Origin: Calycina herbarum
Taxonomy: Eukaryota; Ascomycota; Leotiomycetes; Helotiales; Pezizellaceae
Length of the DNA: 64,000 nucleotides
Direction of reading: 5' to 3'
NCBI GenBank assembly: GCA_001414485.1
Contig: LLEY01000088.1
Span: 124,001 to 188,000, forward strand
Shown here: positions 19,483 to 29,130 of the stretch, piece after piece
Layout of the letters: the number at the start of each line of letters is the position of its first letter
Position numbering within the stretch: position 1 is the first letter of the stretch
The notes under the pieces: generated by a model
What the model saw: the letters and a program-made list of their open reading frames with translations, nothing else
Database searches by the model: none
What the model was told of the DNA's origin: nothing
Translations under genes and position numbers: made by a program

Positions 19483-20469
19483 CTAGGAGGCCGTCTCCCT
19501 ATTCTCCTCGAGGAGGTCGTTCTGTGAGTTTCGGATCTCTTTCAGGCGCTGGTCTTTTCCCCAGTCGACGATGTTCCGGACGTACTTGCGGAACTCTACG
19601 TAATCTTTGGGCTTTTGAAGCAAGAAGCTATCGACCTTTTGCATGTAGTATTTGAGCTCATCATGCTTCCACGAGATGTAGAGTCGCGCCTCCGTGCCGC
19701 TCATAGCGATGCTGAATACGGCATTGTCAATCGGCTGTACGTTCTTGCATTGTCTCAGCTGGCGGTTAAGGCGTTCGGCAATGTTGACGCAGGATGCAGA
19801 GCCCCCAAGACATTGATTCGTCGCCACCCACAAACTCCCAGCCCCGGAAGGACCATCGGCCTTGAACTCGATAATAAAGAAGGGATAAATTAGGCCCTGA
19901 CTCTTAGCTACTATCTCATTCCCCATAGAGATAAGTTGGGCTTGTTGCTGGGGAAATGCTTCATCGGTATATCCAAAAAGCATATCAGGTACTGGAGTAC
20001 TAACCTTGAGCTTGGATCCGACATCTGGAATAGCATGCTTAGCCATCGGACTTCTGTCAGTGCGTTTCAAAATGTCTGATGGTTTAGGATCAGGGAAAAC
20101 GTAAGTATGAAAATACTTTTCCACGTCGGGTTCTCCAGTGCCCATCTCAAGGTCTTCTAAACGCGTATCTTGACACACTTGATCTAAAGATGGGCCTGGA
20201 GAGTTACGGTCCTTACGTACTTCGTCAAGGAGGCTGGCGATGTGCTGGGGGAATTGCTCGCGGGAAAGGCGTATATAGATATTGTTTGCAGCTAAGTTCA
20301 GACGCCGGTAATTGGGGTCCTCAACAAGGCTCTTCTTTTGACTTGAACCAGTGGAGGCACCACTGATGTCTGATGGCGTGACTGATTGAGCGTACGAAGA
20401 CACCCGTGACATGGCAGAAGCAGGTGTCGATGGCAGAGCGAATCCATCAGTATCCCGTCTGTACTCCAT
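19483..20469 (-). CDS. DUF7924-like protein, longest intact part (328 aa)
   Basis: The intact frame starts MEYRRDTDGFALPSTPASAM and ends LLEENRETAS. The C-terminal half has the hallmark blocks PFFIIEFKADGPSG, LWVATNQCLGGSASCVNIAE, SIAMSGTEARLYISWKH and YVEFRKYVRNIVDWGKDQRL, which I associate with the fungal DUF7924 family, often recalled in multi-copy form. The E-F-K strand followed by a conserved Asn/Gln helix resembles a PD-(D/E)xK nuclease core; that is inference. The frame is open upstream only beyond a TGA at 20587-20589 and a frameshift, so the natural protein was probably about 480 aa and this ATG may be just the first Met after the break. Confidence 0.65.
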   Translation of the reverse strand: MEYRRDTDGFALPSTPASAMSRVSSYAQSVTPSDISGASTGSSQKKSLVEDPNYRRLNLAANNIYIRLSREQFPQHIASLLDEVRKDRNSPGPSLDQVCQDTRLEDLEMGTGEPDVEKYFHTYVFPDPKPSDILKRTDRSPMAKHAIPDVGSKLKVSTPVPDMLFGYTDEAFPQQQAQLISMGNEIVAKSQGLIYPFFIIEFKADGPSGAGSLWVATNQCLGGSASCVNIAERLNRQLRQCKNVQPIDNAVFSIAMSGTEARLYISWKHDELKYYMQKVDSFLLQKPKDYVEFRKYVRNIVDWGKDQRLKEIRNSQNDLLEENRETAS

Positions 20470-20933
20470 ATTCGGCGCCGATTTGGTAAGTCTCCTAGGG
20501 ATAATGTCGCCGTCTAAGTAACCAAGAATAGTATCTGACCGGCAGTGTCTTTCTCGGTAGGATTCTGATCCTGAAGCAGACTCGACTCACTGAGTAACAG
20601 AACTATTGACAGACTCAGGACGGTATCTTTTCAGAGTAGGACTCGAAGGGAGCAAATCGACAGAGTCTTCGAGGAATGATGCGTGTGGACGCTTGAGAGG
20701 GAGAGGCTTTGGCTGTTGCTGTTGCTGTACGGTCTGTACGAACTTCTCCATTAGTCGTTGACAAGTACGAGGGGATATCGATATATCTTTGCCTCCTGCT
20801 CTGCTTCCTCAATCTCAATTCGGGGTCGCTTCGTCGTGCCCAGCCGTGGTGAGGAAGGGTCAAGCTCGTCGAAATCTGCGAATGAGCGTTTTGGGGGCAT
20901 TGGACAAGATAACCTCGAGGAAGCGCCTGGCAT
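20470..20933 (-). pseudogene. 5' part of the DUF7924-like gene, broken
   Basis: MPGASSRLSCPMPPKRSFAD through KRPRIEIEEAEQEAK to LVLVND-stop (20933-20751) is a basic/Ser-rich N-terminus with a likely nuclear signal. One frame over, QRLMEKFVQTVQQQQQQPK continues the protein. That frame then runs, through a TGA at 20587-20589, in phase with the intact part downstream (20469). So one frameshift near 20757 and one nonsense codon separate the true start from the DUF7924 domain. Confidence 0.6.
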
Positions 20934-21423
20934 TTCAAGACAACCTCGAAGAGTTACCGTCTATCTAATTTAGCGGTGTTGATGGTTTGATGTTGGGTGA
21001 GGGGTGTCGGCCAGCTGACGGCCCAAATTTCAGAAACAGATGTGTCGCATCCAAGGCGCGGTGATTAGCCGGCCGATTTGATTTGCTCACGTACCGCGAT
21101 TAAGCGCTCGCTCTGCAATGGGATGATTTTGTGTAAGGTACTACTGTGTACTCAAAACCCAATCAATCGATTGAGAATTTGGTTGGTCGCGACACGATGA
21201 GGTGTTTTTGTTGCACTAGTCGTGGCACAGGACCTTCCCATTTTTGGCCTGGGACGATACTGTTGGAGATTGGCCAATGAAGCTATGCCTTCTCGGCTAA
21301 ATGCGGCACCAACCAACAGAACAGTAAACAGAACAGTAACACGGAGCTCAAATTGCGCCGTCCAACCTCACTTTCTGAGAGGAAGAGGACCGTGCATGAA
21401 CTCTGTTGTTTCAGATCTCCCGC
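20934..21423. other. Intergenic region between two minus-strand genes
   Basis: Likely promoter of the DUF7924-like gene and 3' region of the kinase. Two adjacent copies of GAACAGTAA occur near 21320-21340. No gene seen. Confidence 0.35.
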
Positions 21424-22934
21424 TTAAGTGCTCTTTTCCTGTAGCCACGGATCTTCAAGGAGCTCCTTGGCGGTCTTCCTGTCTTCTGGCAACCATTGGA
21501 GCATCTTCTTTATAAAATCAAGGAAGACGCGTTTATCTTCCCCTTCAAGAGAAAGGACAGAATCCTCCAAGCTGACACCGGTCGGAATTAGATCCCTGTG
21601 CATAAACTCACCTTCAGATTTGAAGAAAGGCCCTCCGTAATACTCGCGAGCGGTCTGACAAAGCTTGCCTTCTGAATTTGGCACAGCATGGCTCCATTTG
21701 ACCTCGCTCCAGCGTATTTCTCGATCAATAAGTATTTTTGGTGGGGTCCCTAGTAATGCAATCATCTCCGCAAGATGTGCTCGAACATCGTAGTCTCCGT
21801 GGCTTGAACGAATATGTGTAAATAAGTCCCTACCCTCCATCATGTTCCAAATCTGTAAACGTCGCGTAAGCAAAACCCTAGATAGGTGATAAAAGCGGAA
21901 GTATACCAATATGCCGAGGTTCCAAATATCTGCGCTATACGTCCAGCTCGTGCCTAAGAGGACTTCTGGGGCATGGAAAAGAGGCGGCTGAATAGGGTGC
22001 ATTAGAGGCTCAGAACCCTCTCCTGATTGTGCCAAACCAAAGTCTGCTATCTTGGGTAGTATACGGAATGACTTAGGTGGCCCGAAATCATTGTGTGAGA
22101 GATAGATCGATCGGCCGTCTCTGATCTTTCGAGGCATAGGATTTTCAGCTTGTTTTCGGACAAAATCTTCGATCACAGATGGATGCTCGAATCCCAGTAA
22201 GATGTTGTCCAGTTTGAGATCTATGATAGAATGAGCCTAGGCATCTACTACTGGTGTCAAGCGTAGCCTCAATCTCACCTGTGTGGACGATGTGACACTC
22301 AGAATGAAGATAATCGAGTCCCCGGAGGAGAAACCTCAAGTATACCTTAAGAAGCGCCGGTGGTAATTTGCCGTTCTCCCAGCGCCGTTGAAATAGTCAG
22401 AGGGGCTCTCTCATAGGTTCATATACCAGGCATAAGTGAGGTCCATCTTGGCCCGGGGCTTCGAAATTGTCGAGCATTGTCCTCACAAATGAGAAGCCTT
22501 CGTGTGATGGATTCCTCTTGAGATGTCGGGTTATAATCCGCTCATGTTTCGCTGCATCGTCATCGACGCAATCAGAGGCGGTAACCTTCACAGTTACATA
22601 ACGGTTGGAGTTCCACCACCATCTGTGAATACGGTCAGGATACGCATCTAACCCGGGCTAGCACATACCGTTGAGTGTCTTGAGCTAACCATACAGTGGA
22701 CGTAGTACCCCATCCAACCTTTACCACAATCTTATATCTGTTGTTGAGGAGGTCCCCTGGATTCACTGGTAAAAAACGCTTTGGATCATAGCCAGGAATC
22801 CTCTCCTCCTCTATCGGGGCATCAGCCGGGAGGATTGTTGGTGGTCGACTTGCGGACATGACGAACCCTCTTGAAGTAGCCGGCTGTCGAAGGAGTGGAA
22901 GAGTTCGAGTAAGCAAAACTTTGGGTATCCACAT
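21424..22934 (-). pseudogene. SRPK-like protein kinase with one internal stop
   Basis: Exons 22934-22669, 22622-22279, 22220-21907 and 21852-21424 join in phase across three GT..AG introns of 46, 58 and 54 nt to give 450 codons. Visible motifs: P-G-D-L-L-N-N-R-Y-K and V-G-W-G-T-T-S-T-V-W-L (Gly-rich loop), YVTVKV (Lys of the N-lobe), catalytic loop HTDLKLDN (Asp204, Asn209), DFG at 263-265, PLFHAPEVLLG and WLPEDRKTAKELLEDPWL. The split domain and HAPEVLLG are typical of fungal SRPK-type kinases. Codon 164 (22397-22399) is TGA between REPL and LFQRRWE, a place where Trp is usual. Everything else is intact, so this is a very young pseudogene, or a sequencing error or readthrough. Confidence 0.8.
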
Positions 22935-24324
22935 GATGAGAACGGTTGATTTTTGGGTTGGGTGTACGTCCTGAATGCAGCTCCAGCTTTTGCGCTCTAC
23001 GGAGACCGCAACAGACCTTTACGTAAACCGAGCAGGGGTCGAATAGGATGTTCCAGTTTGCCTCTCCAGATTCCGAGGTCCAAGAGACTCCACAACATCA
23101 AGACTTCAGGCCAATTCGAAACAGCTCTCAATTTCACCCGTAAGTTTGGCGCCAAGTCATCCATGCTTGTGGATGCAAAGGATGTTGGATAGCGGCTATG
23201 GAGGGCTTTTAGATGACTCACAGCAACTTTTCGCTTGTAGCCTTGAACTTGTTATGATAACGGCTGCTCGTTATATTTCTTTACTTGTAACTAGGATGGA
23301 GGGATCCAGAACGGTTTACTAGATGTTAGTTGAAACTTAAGCCAATCAATATTGTATGTTGGGGAATAGGGTACGACACAGGATTTCTTGCACAATACAT
23401 GATTATTTCCGATAAAGACATTGTCATTCATGCCTCTTTCCGATGTCAATCTCGTCATTTTCTTTTGTGATGTTTCGCCAATGCATCTGATCCCCTATCC
23501 TCTCTTTGAACGCCGCTTCCCTCTTCCACACCTGCTTCCGCGTTGCGACTGGTCGACAGAAGGATAAGGTCCCTTTCAGACATTCATCCCGGCAGACGCC
23601 AAAGGACAAGTAGTCGCACAGAGCTTGAGCTGCCGCCTATCCACCTGCGGGAGGAAACCTATTCGCCTCTGGGCCGGGCCATATCCCAGCGTGTACGTAT
23701 TGCGGTCGAGTCCTGCCTGCGAACTTGCCAAAGATCCATTCCCGCCCTCTGTCTTGTATGTTAGTAAACGCTGCTCATCCAGGTCTGACCATCGGCTGTG
23801 CTTTGCCTACCGTCTTTCGTAGTCCTCATCTTCCTGATACAGATGGTGAATGAAGGATGCATCATAGCCAATACATCGCTGAAAGGCAAGGGCTTGTAAT
23901 GTGGTCGGCGGCTAGCAAACCGTTAGACAAGCAGAGTCCATCAGCGTAAGCGCTTCTGACATGTTCAGAAATGGGATGAACCAGTTGGTGGTGAGTGTTA
24001 GGGTCCAAGGGCTGAAACGTACTGCACCGCAGAGGACCAATCATTTGGAAGAGCAATCCTAATTTGGGCTCGCCAGTTAGTTACAGCCTATGAAGGCTCG
24101 GCGTTGAAAACCAAATAGTGACTAGGAACATTTTCACTTGGCTGCGCGTTGAGGACGACTTTCTTGCCACGGAGAGGGCCATTCACGCGGGAATCAGTTT
24201 CAAAATGGTTCTATTCTCCTCATCTCAATAATTTTTATGCCAAAGAGATCATTAGACACTTCTATTCAATATAAGCCTTAAAAAAAAGTCGCACGAGATA
24301 CACCACCACGACTCTAACCATACG
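22935..24324. other. Long intergenic region
   Basis: About 1.4 kb lies between the divergently transcribed kinase relic and the TDP2-like gene. Scattered short frames lack motifs or a consistent exon structure. A lysine-like A-run (24280-24290) and pyrimidine-rich stretch precede the start at 24325 and may belong to its promoter. Confidence 0.35.
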
Positions 24325-25680
24325 ATGTTGCGCGTTCAGTGCTACCAATGGCTACAACGAAGATATTTCTCACTCAAAACCAAATCTCGCTGCATTGGTT
24401 CAGTCACTCACTTAACACCAGCGCAACTGCACCAGTACTTCGCACATCGGGAAACAAAAGCCTCTCGAGAGCCCAGCTCGGTCCTACAGAAACCGCTTGC
24501 GCCACAGTTTCTTCGACCGCTAATCTATCACCCAGGATCATCGACTTGGGTTACACTTGAGAGCAACAACCGACAAAGCCTAGAGAGCGGTAGTGTGCTG
24601 AAAGTCGTATCGTGGAACATCGATTGGTCTAGCGCCGGGACTGAGGCTCGGGCAACCGCAGCACTAGAACATCTTCAAGGGCTTTTTGGAGAAGTACAAG
24701 ATCCATTCGTAGTGATGTTTCAAGAAGTGCGTCGAGAATCGCTTCAAGTTATCCTGGAGAACCCCTGGGTGCAGCGGAATTTCGTCCTCTCAAACACTAA
24801 GGCTCCTGAGTCTCTTTACACGAACATTCCTGGGGATTCTTTCATCTTGAAGCGCCTCGATTGGAGAGCTGCCTCGTATTTTTCCCTCTTGATGATCTCG
24901 AGAAATCTGGCAATAGAAAATTGCTTCCGTGTCCCCTTTGTGACTAAGATGGGAAGGGATGCTCTCGTGGTTGACATCCCCGTATTCAGCTCTAGAGAAC
25001 AGACCGAATCGAAAGAATGTCTTCGCCTTTGTACGACACATCTAGAGTCACTCTGGAGCGGAAAGGCCTACCGCCCCGGTCAGCTAGGCCTGATTTCAAC
25101 TTTGCTGAAAGGAGTACCCACCATGAAATCCAGGATTGTGGCGGGGCTTGTAGGGGGGGATATGAATGCAATCGACCGGCCGGAACATGACTTCCACAGG
25201 GCGATCGATGTTGACCTGCAAGATGCCTGGGAAGACGTCCCTGCACCTCCAATACCGGTCCTGAAGCCATTCCAAAGAGACTTCTCCTATGGCCGCGCAA
25301 GAGGAAATACGTGGGGATACCAATCAAAGTCTCGAGAACGAAAGCGGATGGACAAGTTCCTATATACCGGGTCGCTCGAAACCGTCGCACTTGATGAAGC
25401 CCAAGATGTTATAGGGAGGCTAGGGCGACTTGGTATTGGGTTGAAAGCAGAGTTAGACATGTGGGAGAAAGAGACCCCGGAAAAGCCTGCCGTACGGGGA
25501 AAGTATGTAGAGAAGCCACACAAGCGATATTTTTCCCAACATGAGGCTGCGAGTCTGCGAGAGATGGGCTTGCTGGGCCAGAGGGAGTTAGTCCGCACGA
25601 AGGTCAACGCCTGGGTTAGCGACCACTTTGGAATTGCAGTTGGTGTCAAAGTTCTCAGGGAACGGCTGTCAACCCCATGA
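24325..25680 (+). CDS. TDP2-like endonuclease/exonuclease/phosphatase
   Basis: An intronless, uninterrupted 451-aa frame. The EEP catalytic blocks are in order: VVSWNIDW (Asn98), FQEVRRES (Glu134), CTTHLES (His239), GGDMNAID (Asp279, Asn281), and VSDHFGI (Asp433, His434). This is the metal-dependent EEP fold; the spacing and T-x-H-L-E-S / G-G-D-x-N pattern match tyrosyl-DNA phosphodiesterase 2-type proteins, which remove 5'-linked topoisomerase peptides from DNA. Residues 1-40 are basic with several Ser/Arg and could be a mitochondrial targeting sequence (MLRVQCYQWLQRRYF). All catalytic residues are present. This is the clearest intact gene in the repeat-rich part. Substrate assignment is from family resemblance only. 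Confidence 0.85.
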   Translation: MLRVQCYQWLQRRYFSLKTKSRCIGSVTHLTPAQLHQYFAHRETKASREPSSVLQKPLAPQFLRPLIYHPGSSTWVTLESNNRQSLESGSVLKVVSWNIDWSSAGTEARATAALEHLQGLFGEVQDPFVVMFQEVRRESLQVILENPWVQRNFVLSNTKAPESLYTNIPGDSFILKRLDWRAASYFSLLMISRNLAIENCFRVPFVTKMGRDALVVDIPVFSSREQTESKECLRLCTTHLESLWSGKAYRPGQLGLISTLLKGVPTMKSRIVAGLVGGDMNAIDRPEHDFHRAIDVDLQDAWEDVPAPPIPVLKPFQRDFSYGRARGNTWGYQSKSRERKRMDKFLYTGSLETVALDEAQDVIGRLGRLGIGLKAELDMWEKETPEKPAVRGKYVEKPHKRYFSQHEAASLREMGLLGQRELVRTKVNAWVSDHFGIAVGVKVLRERLSTP

Positions 25681-25700
25681 AATGCCCAACCAACCTTCCC

Positions 25701-26582
25701 CTATCTTTCCCAGAAACTCTTGTCGCTGTTGAAGTCCGGAACGTCATCACTTGAATCGTCATCATAGCCGCTGCTTGACGACTCGATCGTCTCCATTGCA
25801 GGGGCCCCAACGTCAATGAAGCAATGACCGCTCCTCCAGTTCAAGAACGATCGGCCTCTGTACGGGATGCTTTTTGAATTTTGTCGAACAGCGCACCCGG
25901 ATGGTCCCTTCACTCCGGCTAGGGAGGGCAGCAAAGATGTATTCCCACGAACGGCCTTCGTTCTACATCTGGAGTAGCTTTATATCCTCTTCTTCTGTCC
26001 ATGGAATCTTGCTCTTCTTTGGCTTCAACGGTGCTTGCTGGATCTTGGAATGTGCGGCAGTGTCGTGATTGATGTCCAATGCTGCGGGATTAATCGGGGA
26101 AAGTATTCCGAAATCGACGGCAGTTTGAACTCAAGATTGTACGTCGTATCATCCCCGATCTTGGTGCGTTTGAGGAAGCCTTGGAGAGGCCATTCCTGAT
26201 ACTCAGCAACAGGTACTGCCTCTGCTGCCGCAGACGGATTCCGAGAACTTCGCGAGGCATCTCGGTGGCTTTTATCGACGAAATTCAAGAGATGACCGTG
26301 ATCAGCTTAGGGCTGCGCGTCGTTAATCTTAGATCTAGTGGTCGACAACGCCACAAGGGGGCGATGCTGTTCGAGCCGGAGCTTTGGGGTATGCTTGCGG
26401 CAGATGGATGGAGTCGCGGCAGGCGTTGTTGCGCGTAGCTTTCGTCGCTTTGCAGGTCGTGGGTCTTCATCGCCAGTCTCGCAGGTGTTGTTATTGTCAT
26501 CGGTGTTCACGGAGTGGTGGGTTTCGCTTCTGATCTCGGTATACATGTCTTGGTGCCTCCGCTTCTCTCCCCGTTTCCCCAC
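25701..26582 (-). pseudogene. Myb/SANT-like protein, multiply broken
   Basis: From ATG 26582 (MGKRGEKRRHQDMYTEIRSE) the frame is Ser/Pro/Arg-rich. It meets TAA 26307-26309 and continues in frame as SRNPSAAAEAVPVAEYQEWP and FLKRTKIGDDTTYNLEFKLP. A frame change near 26095 is needed to read NPAALDINHDTAAHSKIQ, then PWTEEEDIKLLQM, TAG (25963-25965), NEGRSWEYIFAALPSRSEGT: a single Myb/SANT-like helix-turn-helix repeat. C-terminal choices end at 25813 or, after another shift, at 25701 with an acidic tail. Two nonsense codons and one or more indels make this a clear pseudogene of an uncharacterised fungal DNA-binding-like family. Confidence 0.68.
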
Positions 26583-26827
26583 CTCAGGATCGCCGCTCCG
26601 TGCCGGGCCTGGTGGAGCAGAAGGAGTATGGCCGTGCTTATCGTTGAGTTGCTGGATGCTTGGGATGAATCTGAGACTGTGCTCGGCTGAAGGGATTAGG
26701 GGAAGACGCTGTTTAAATTTTGTTCCGTTAGCGAAATGTTCCTTAAGATTTCCAAAACAAGACGCTCATGACGCAACTAGTTACCTTTAAGCTCAGCAAA
26801 TAACATAGGACTGAGTGAGATTCGCAG

Positions 26828-27875
26828 TTAACCTTCAATGACCCAGGTGGTGAGCTCACCGACCAGGTACTCGAAAATCTTCTTGCCTTTGCTGCGCCTG
26901 CTACAGCGCATGCGGTGAACTTGCATAACGTCCCTTCCTATGGGACCGAGTTTTGAAAGAATCGCTCGCAAGGCAGCCGTGGCATTAATATCTGTACATC
27001 GTCTTCGTTGACCTAAGAATCAGACCCGTTTGGATGTTCGCCCCATACGACTCGGTACTGGGTTGTCTTTGTCTGGCGTCCAGGAGGCTGCTGGGCGCGT
27101 ATCCCACGCAGTCGGAAACGGTGCTTGTCGATCTCCAGTTGCGTGGCTGGCAAAGCCTCGGTAGCCTCTTGGTCCATAGGATCGTCCGTGTCGTCTACCT
27201 CTGCCTGGTTCTGCTGATCACCTACGGCTGGCCACCTGCAAGCTCTCCCTGCTGCCGTATCTCTACCCCGCCCGCTTCTTCCATTAGCGCTTCCTCACCA
27301 AGTTGCCTCCTAAGTGATTCAACAGCCGCCCGAGTCTCCCGCTGCTCCCACTCAAGGCCCTGAGCTGGGGTACCACGTCGACAAGCACCTCACAGCTCTT
27401 CTGGTCGACTACCAGTGGTTTCGCTGCGTTCTCGACTCTGGATCTCGTCCCGTGGTGCCTCGACTGAGCGAGGACTGGGGGAGGTAGGTGCACTGGCGAA
27501 TGGTGACTTTACTTGCTCCACTTCCAAAACCAACCCTAGTTCTTTCTCCAATCTAGCCATGTTCTCCTCAGTCCATCCATTATTGCCGCTGTCGGAAAGC
27601 TTGGGGAAGGAGCAGAGCGCAGGCTCCACTGACGCGCTCCGAGTGATGCTGCCGACACCCTTGCTGGTTCGTCTGACCTTGCAGTGGCATGGAGGATTGG
27701 GGGAGGGTCTGGGATTGGGCTTGTGCGGAGCAGAAGGCACGCCGTGCGGCTCAGAGGCGAGTTCTGAGGTTGCGAAGGTGTCATAGAGTCGCGTCCTGTT
27801 CAATTCACCCAGTATCGACATCACCGGAAGCGCCTCGGGCCTTATCCCCAGCACCTGCGTCATCTGAGTCGTCAT
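26828..27875 (-). pseudogene. Uncharacterised chromo-like fungal protein, broken
   Basis: Segments in order on the minus strand: MTTQMTQVLGIRPEALPVM to NNGWTEENMARLEKELG and RSRERSETTG-type acidic/basic stretch (27875-27390), then in another frame VVPQLRALSGSSGRLGRLLN (27284 end), then YRVVWGEHPNGSDS-stop-VNEDD, and finally FEYLVGELTTWVIEG with TAA at 26828-26830. The Y-x-V-x-W-G-x-H-P...S-W block resembles a chromodomain strand pair. The stop at 27013-27015 is TAG where Trp is expected. At least two frameshifts and two nonsense codons are present. The first 160 residues contain a coiled-coil-like NNGWTEENMARLEKEL motif. Function unknown. Confidence 0.5.
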
Positions 27876-28834
27876 TATCGAGAGTCACTGGTTGATCTGT
27901 ATATAATTAGCAGACCGCTTCTGACCATTTTTAAAAATAATAAAATAAGAGAAACTTACTAGGTATATTAAATTATTCTCTTTGTAATTAATCTTATATT
28001 AGAGTATCTCTTATATCTGTGACAGTTCTGGTTTAAGACTGTAGCAGTTCTGGTTTCAGATCTGATATATGACTCCTCACCGCCTGGCAGAATCCTGTAT
28101 ATTAGCATCGTTTAGAGCTGTCTTCGCTCTTTACCTTAGTTTTCGCGTTAATAACTATAAATAGACTACTTCTCTACTCTATTCCTGCCTTGCTGTTATA
28201 ATATCGTTTAAAAGTTAAAAAAATTCTATAATCTACTTTAAGAACGAATATCTTTTTATTATTAATAATATTAACTTATAAGCTTCTAAGCTTAGTAGAT
28301 ATTAAGTTTTATAAAGATATAAGCTTAACTAATACGTACTAGCGTCTTATTAATAAGAGGAAGTAGATAGTAGTCTTTTTAAGTAAGGTTATTAAGCTTC
28401 TAGAAGTTAATATAAAAGTATAATCTTCTATCTACTTCTTAATAAATAGTACTAGAGTAGTAAAAGAAGACTAGCTATACTCTATAAATCTCTTATAAAG
28501 ATTATCTAAGATATATTCCTTTGTAGTAAGTAGCTCTTTAGTCGATATCTTATATAGTAGAGAATATCTAAGAGTATTTAGTTCTTCTAGCTAGATTTTA
28601 TAGTTATAATATTAGTAAGATAGTAGAGTATCTAAAGCTTCTTTTAAGAATACGTCTACGAAGTCTAAGTACTTCTCTAAAACTTCTAATATTACTATAT
28701 AATCCTCTTCTCGTCTAGCTATAATACTATTAATCTCGTATAAACTAGTAGTAAATATCTCGCTATCTTTCTTAAGTAGATAGTAGTATATTTCTATAGT
28801 AGATATAGTAGAGATATTAATTATTATAGAAGGT
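27876..28834. other. AT-rich, RIP-mutated debris
   Basis: Very high A+T with TA steps everywhere and almost no CA/TG. No frame is readable. It is likely the remains of retroelements, continuous with the copia and gypsy fragments to the right. From 28,200 the composition equals that of the nested stack at 35-55 kb. Confidence 0.55.
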
Positions 28835-29130
28835 TCTATAATAGTACTAAACGGATACTACTATAAAAGAGGTATATAGAAGTACGTTCGATAGAATAAC
28901 ATATCCGAATACTAGGCTCTAATAAGAAGGAAAAGACTAAATTAGTCTTTCCCGATAGAGAGAAGGCAGCTATTTATAAGAGGTTCAGACAATAGTAAGT
29001 CCGAAGCTATCTAGCTATTCCAAATCCTGAAACAACATCTGTATCGTATCCTATTCAGCACGTAGACTCGGCAATTCCAATTCCGATTATTCCGATCAAT
29101 TTCTAATAGTTCTATTATAGGTTTCTACTT
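28835..29130 (+). mobile_element. Copia-A-type internal fragment
   Basis: This sequence is the reverse complement counterpart of about 46,600-46,890, which lies inside copia-A. Shared blocks include AGAAGTACGTTCGATAGAAT and CTCGGCAATTCCAATTCCGA. It is therefore a second, oppositely oriented copy of the same copia segment between integrase and RT. Confidence 0.7.

Noticed and set aside
23424..24056. Possible gene between the kinase and TDP2-like genes
   Set aside because: Only short frames, no consistent exon structure and no recognised motif.
24790..25649. Several minus-strand frames of 75-132 codons
   Set aside because: They lie opposite the TDP2-like gene, whose catalytic motifs decide the strand.
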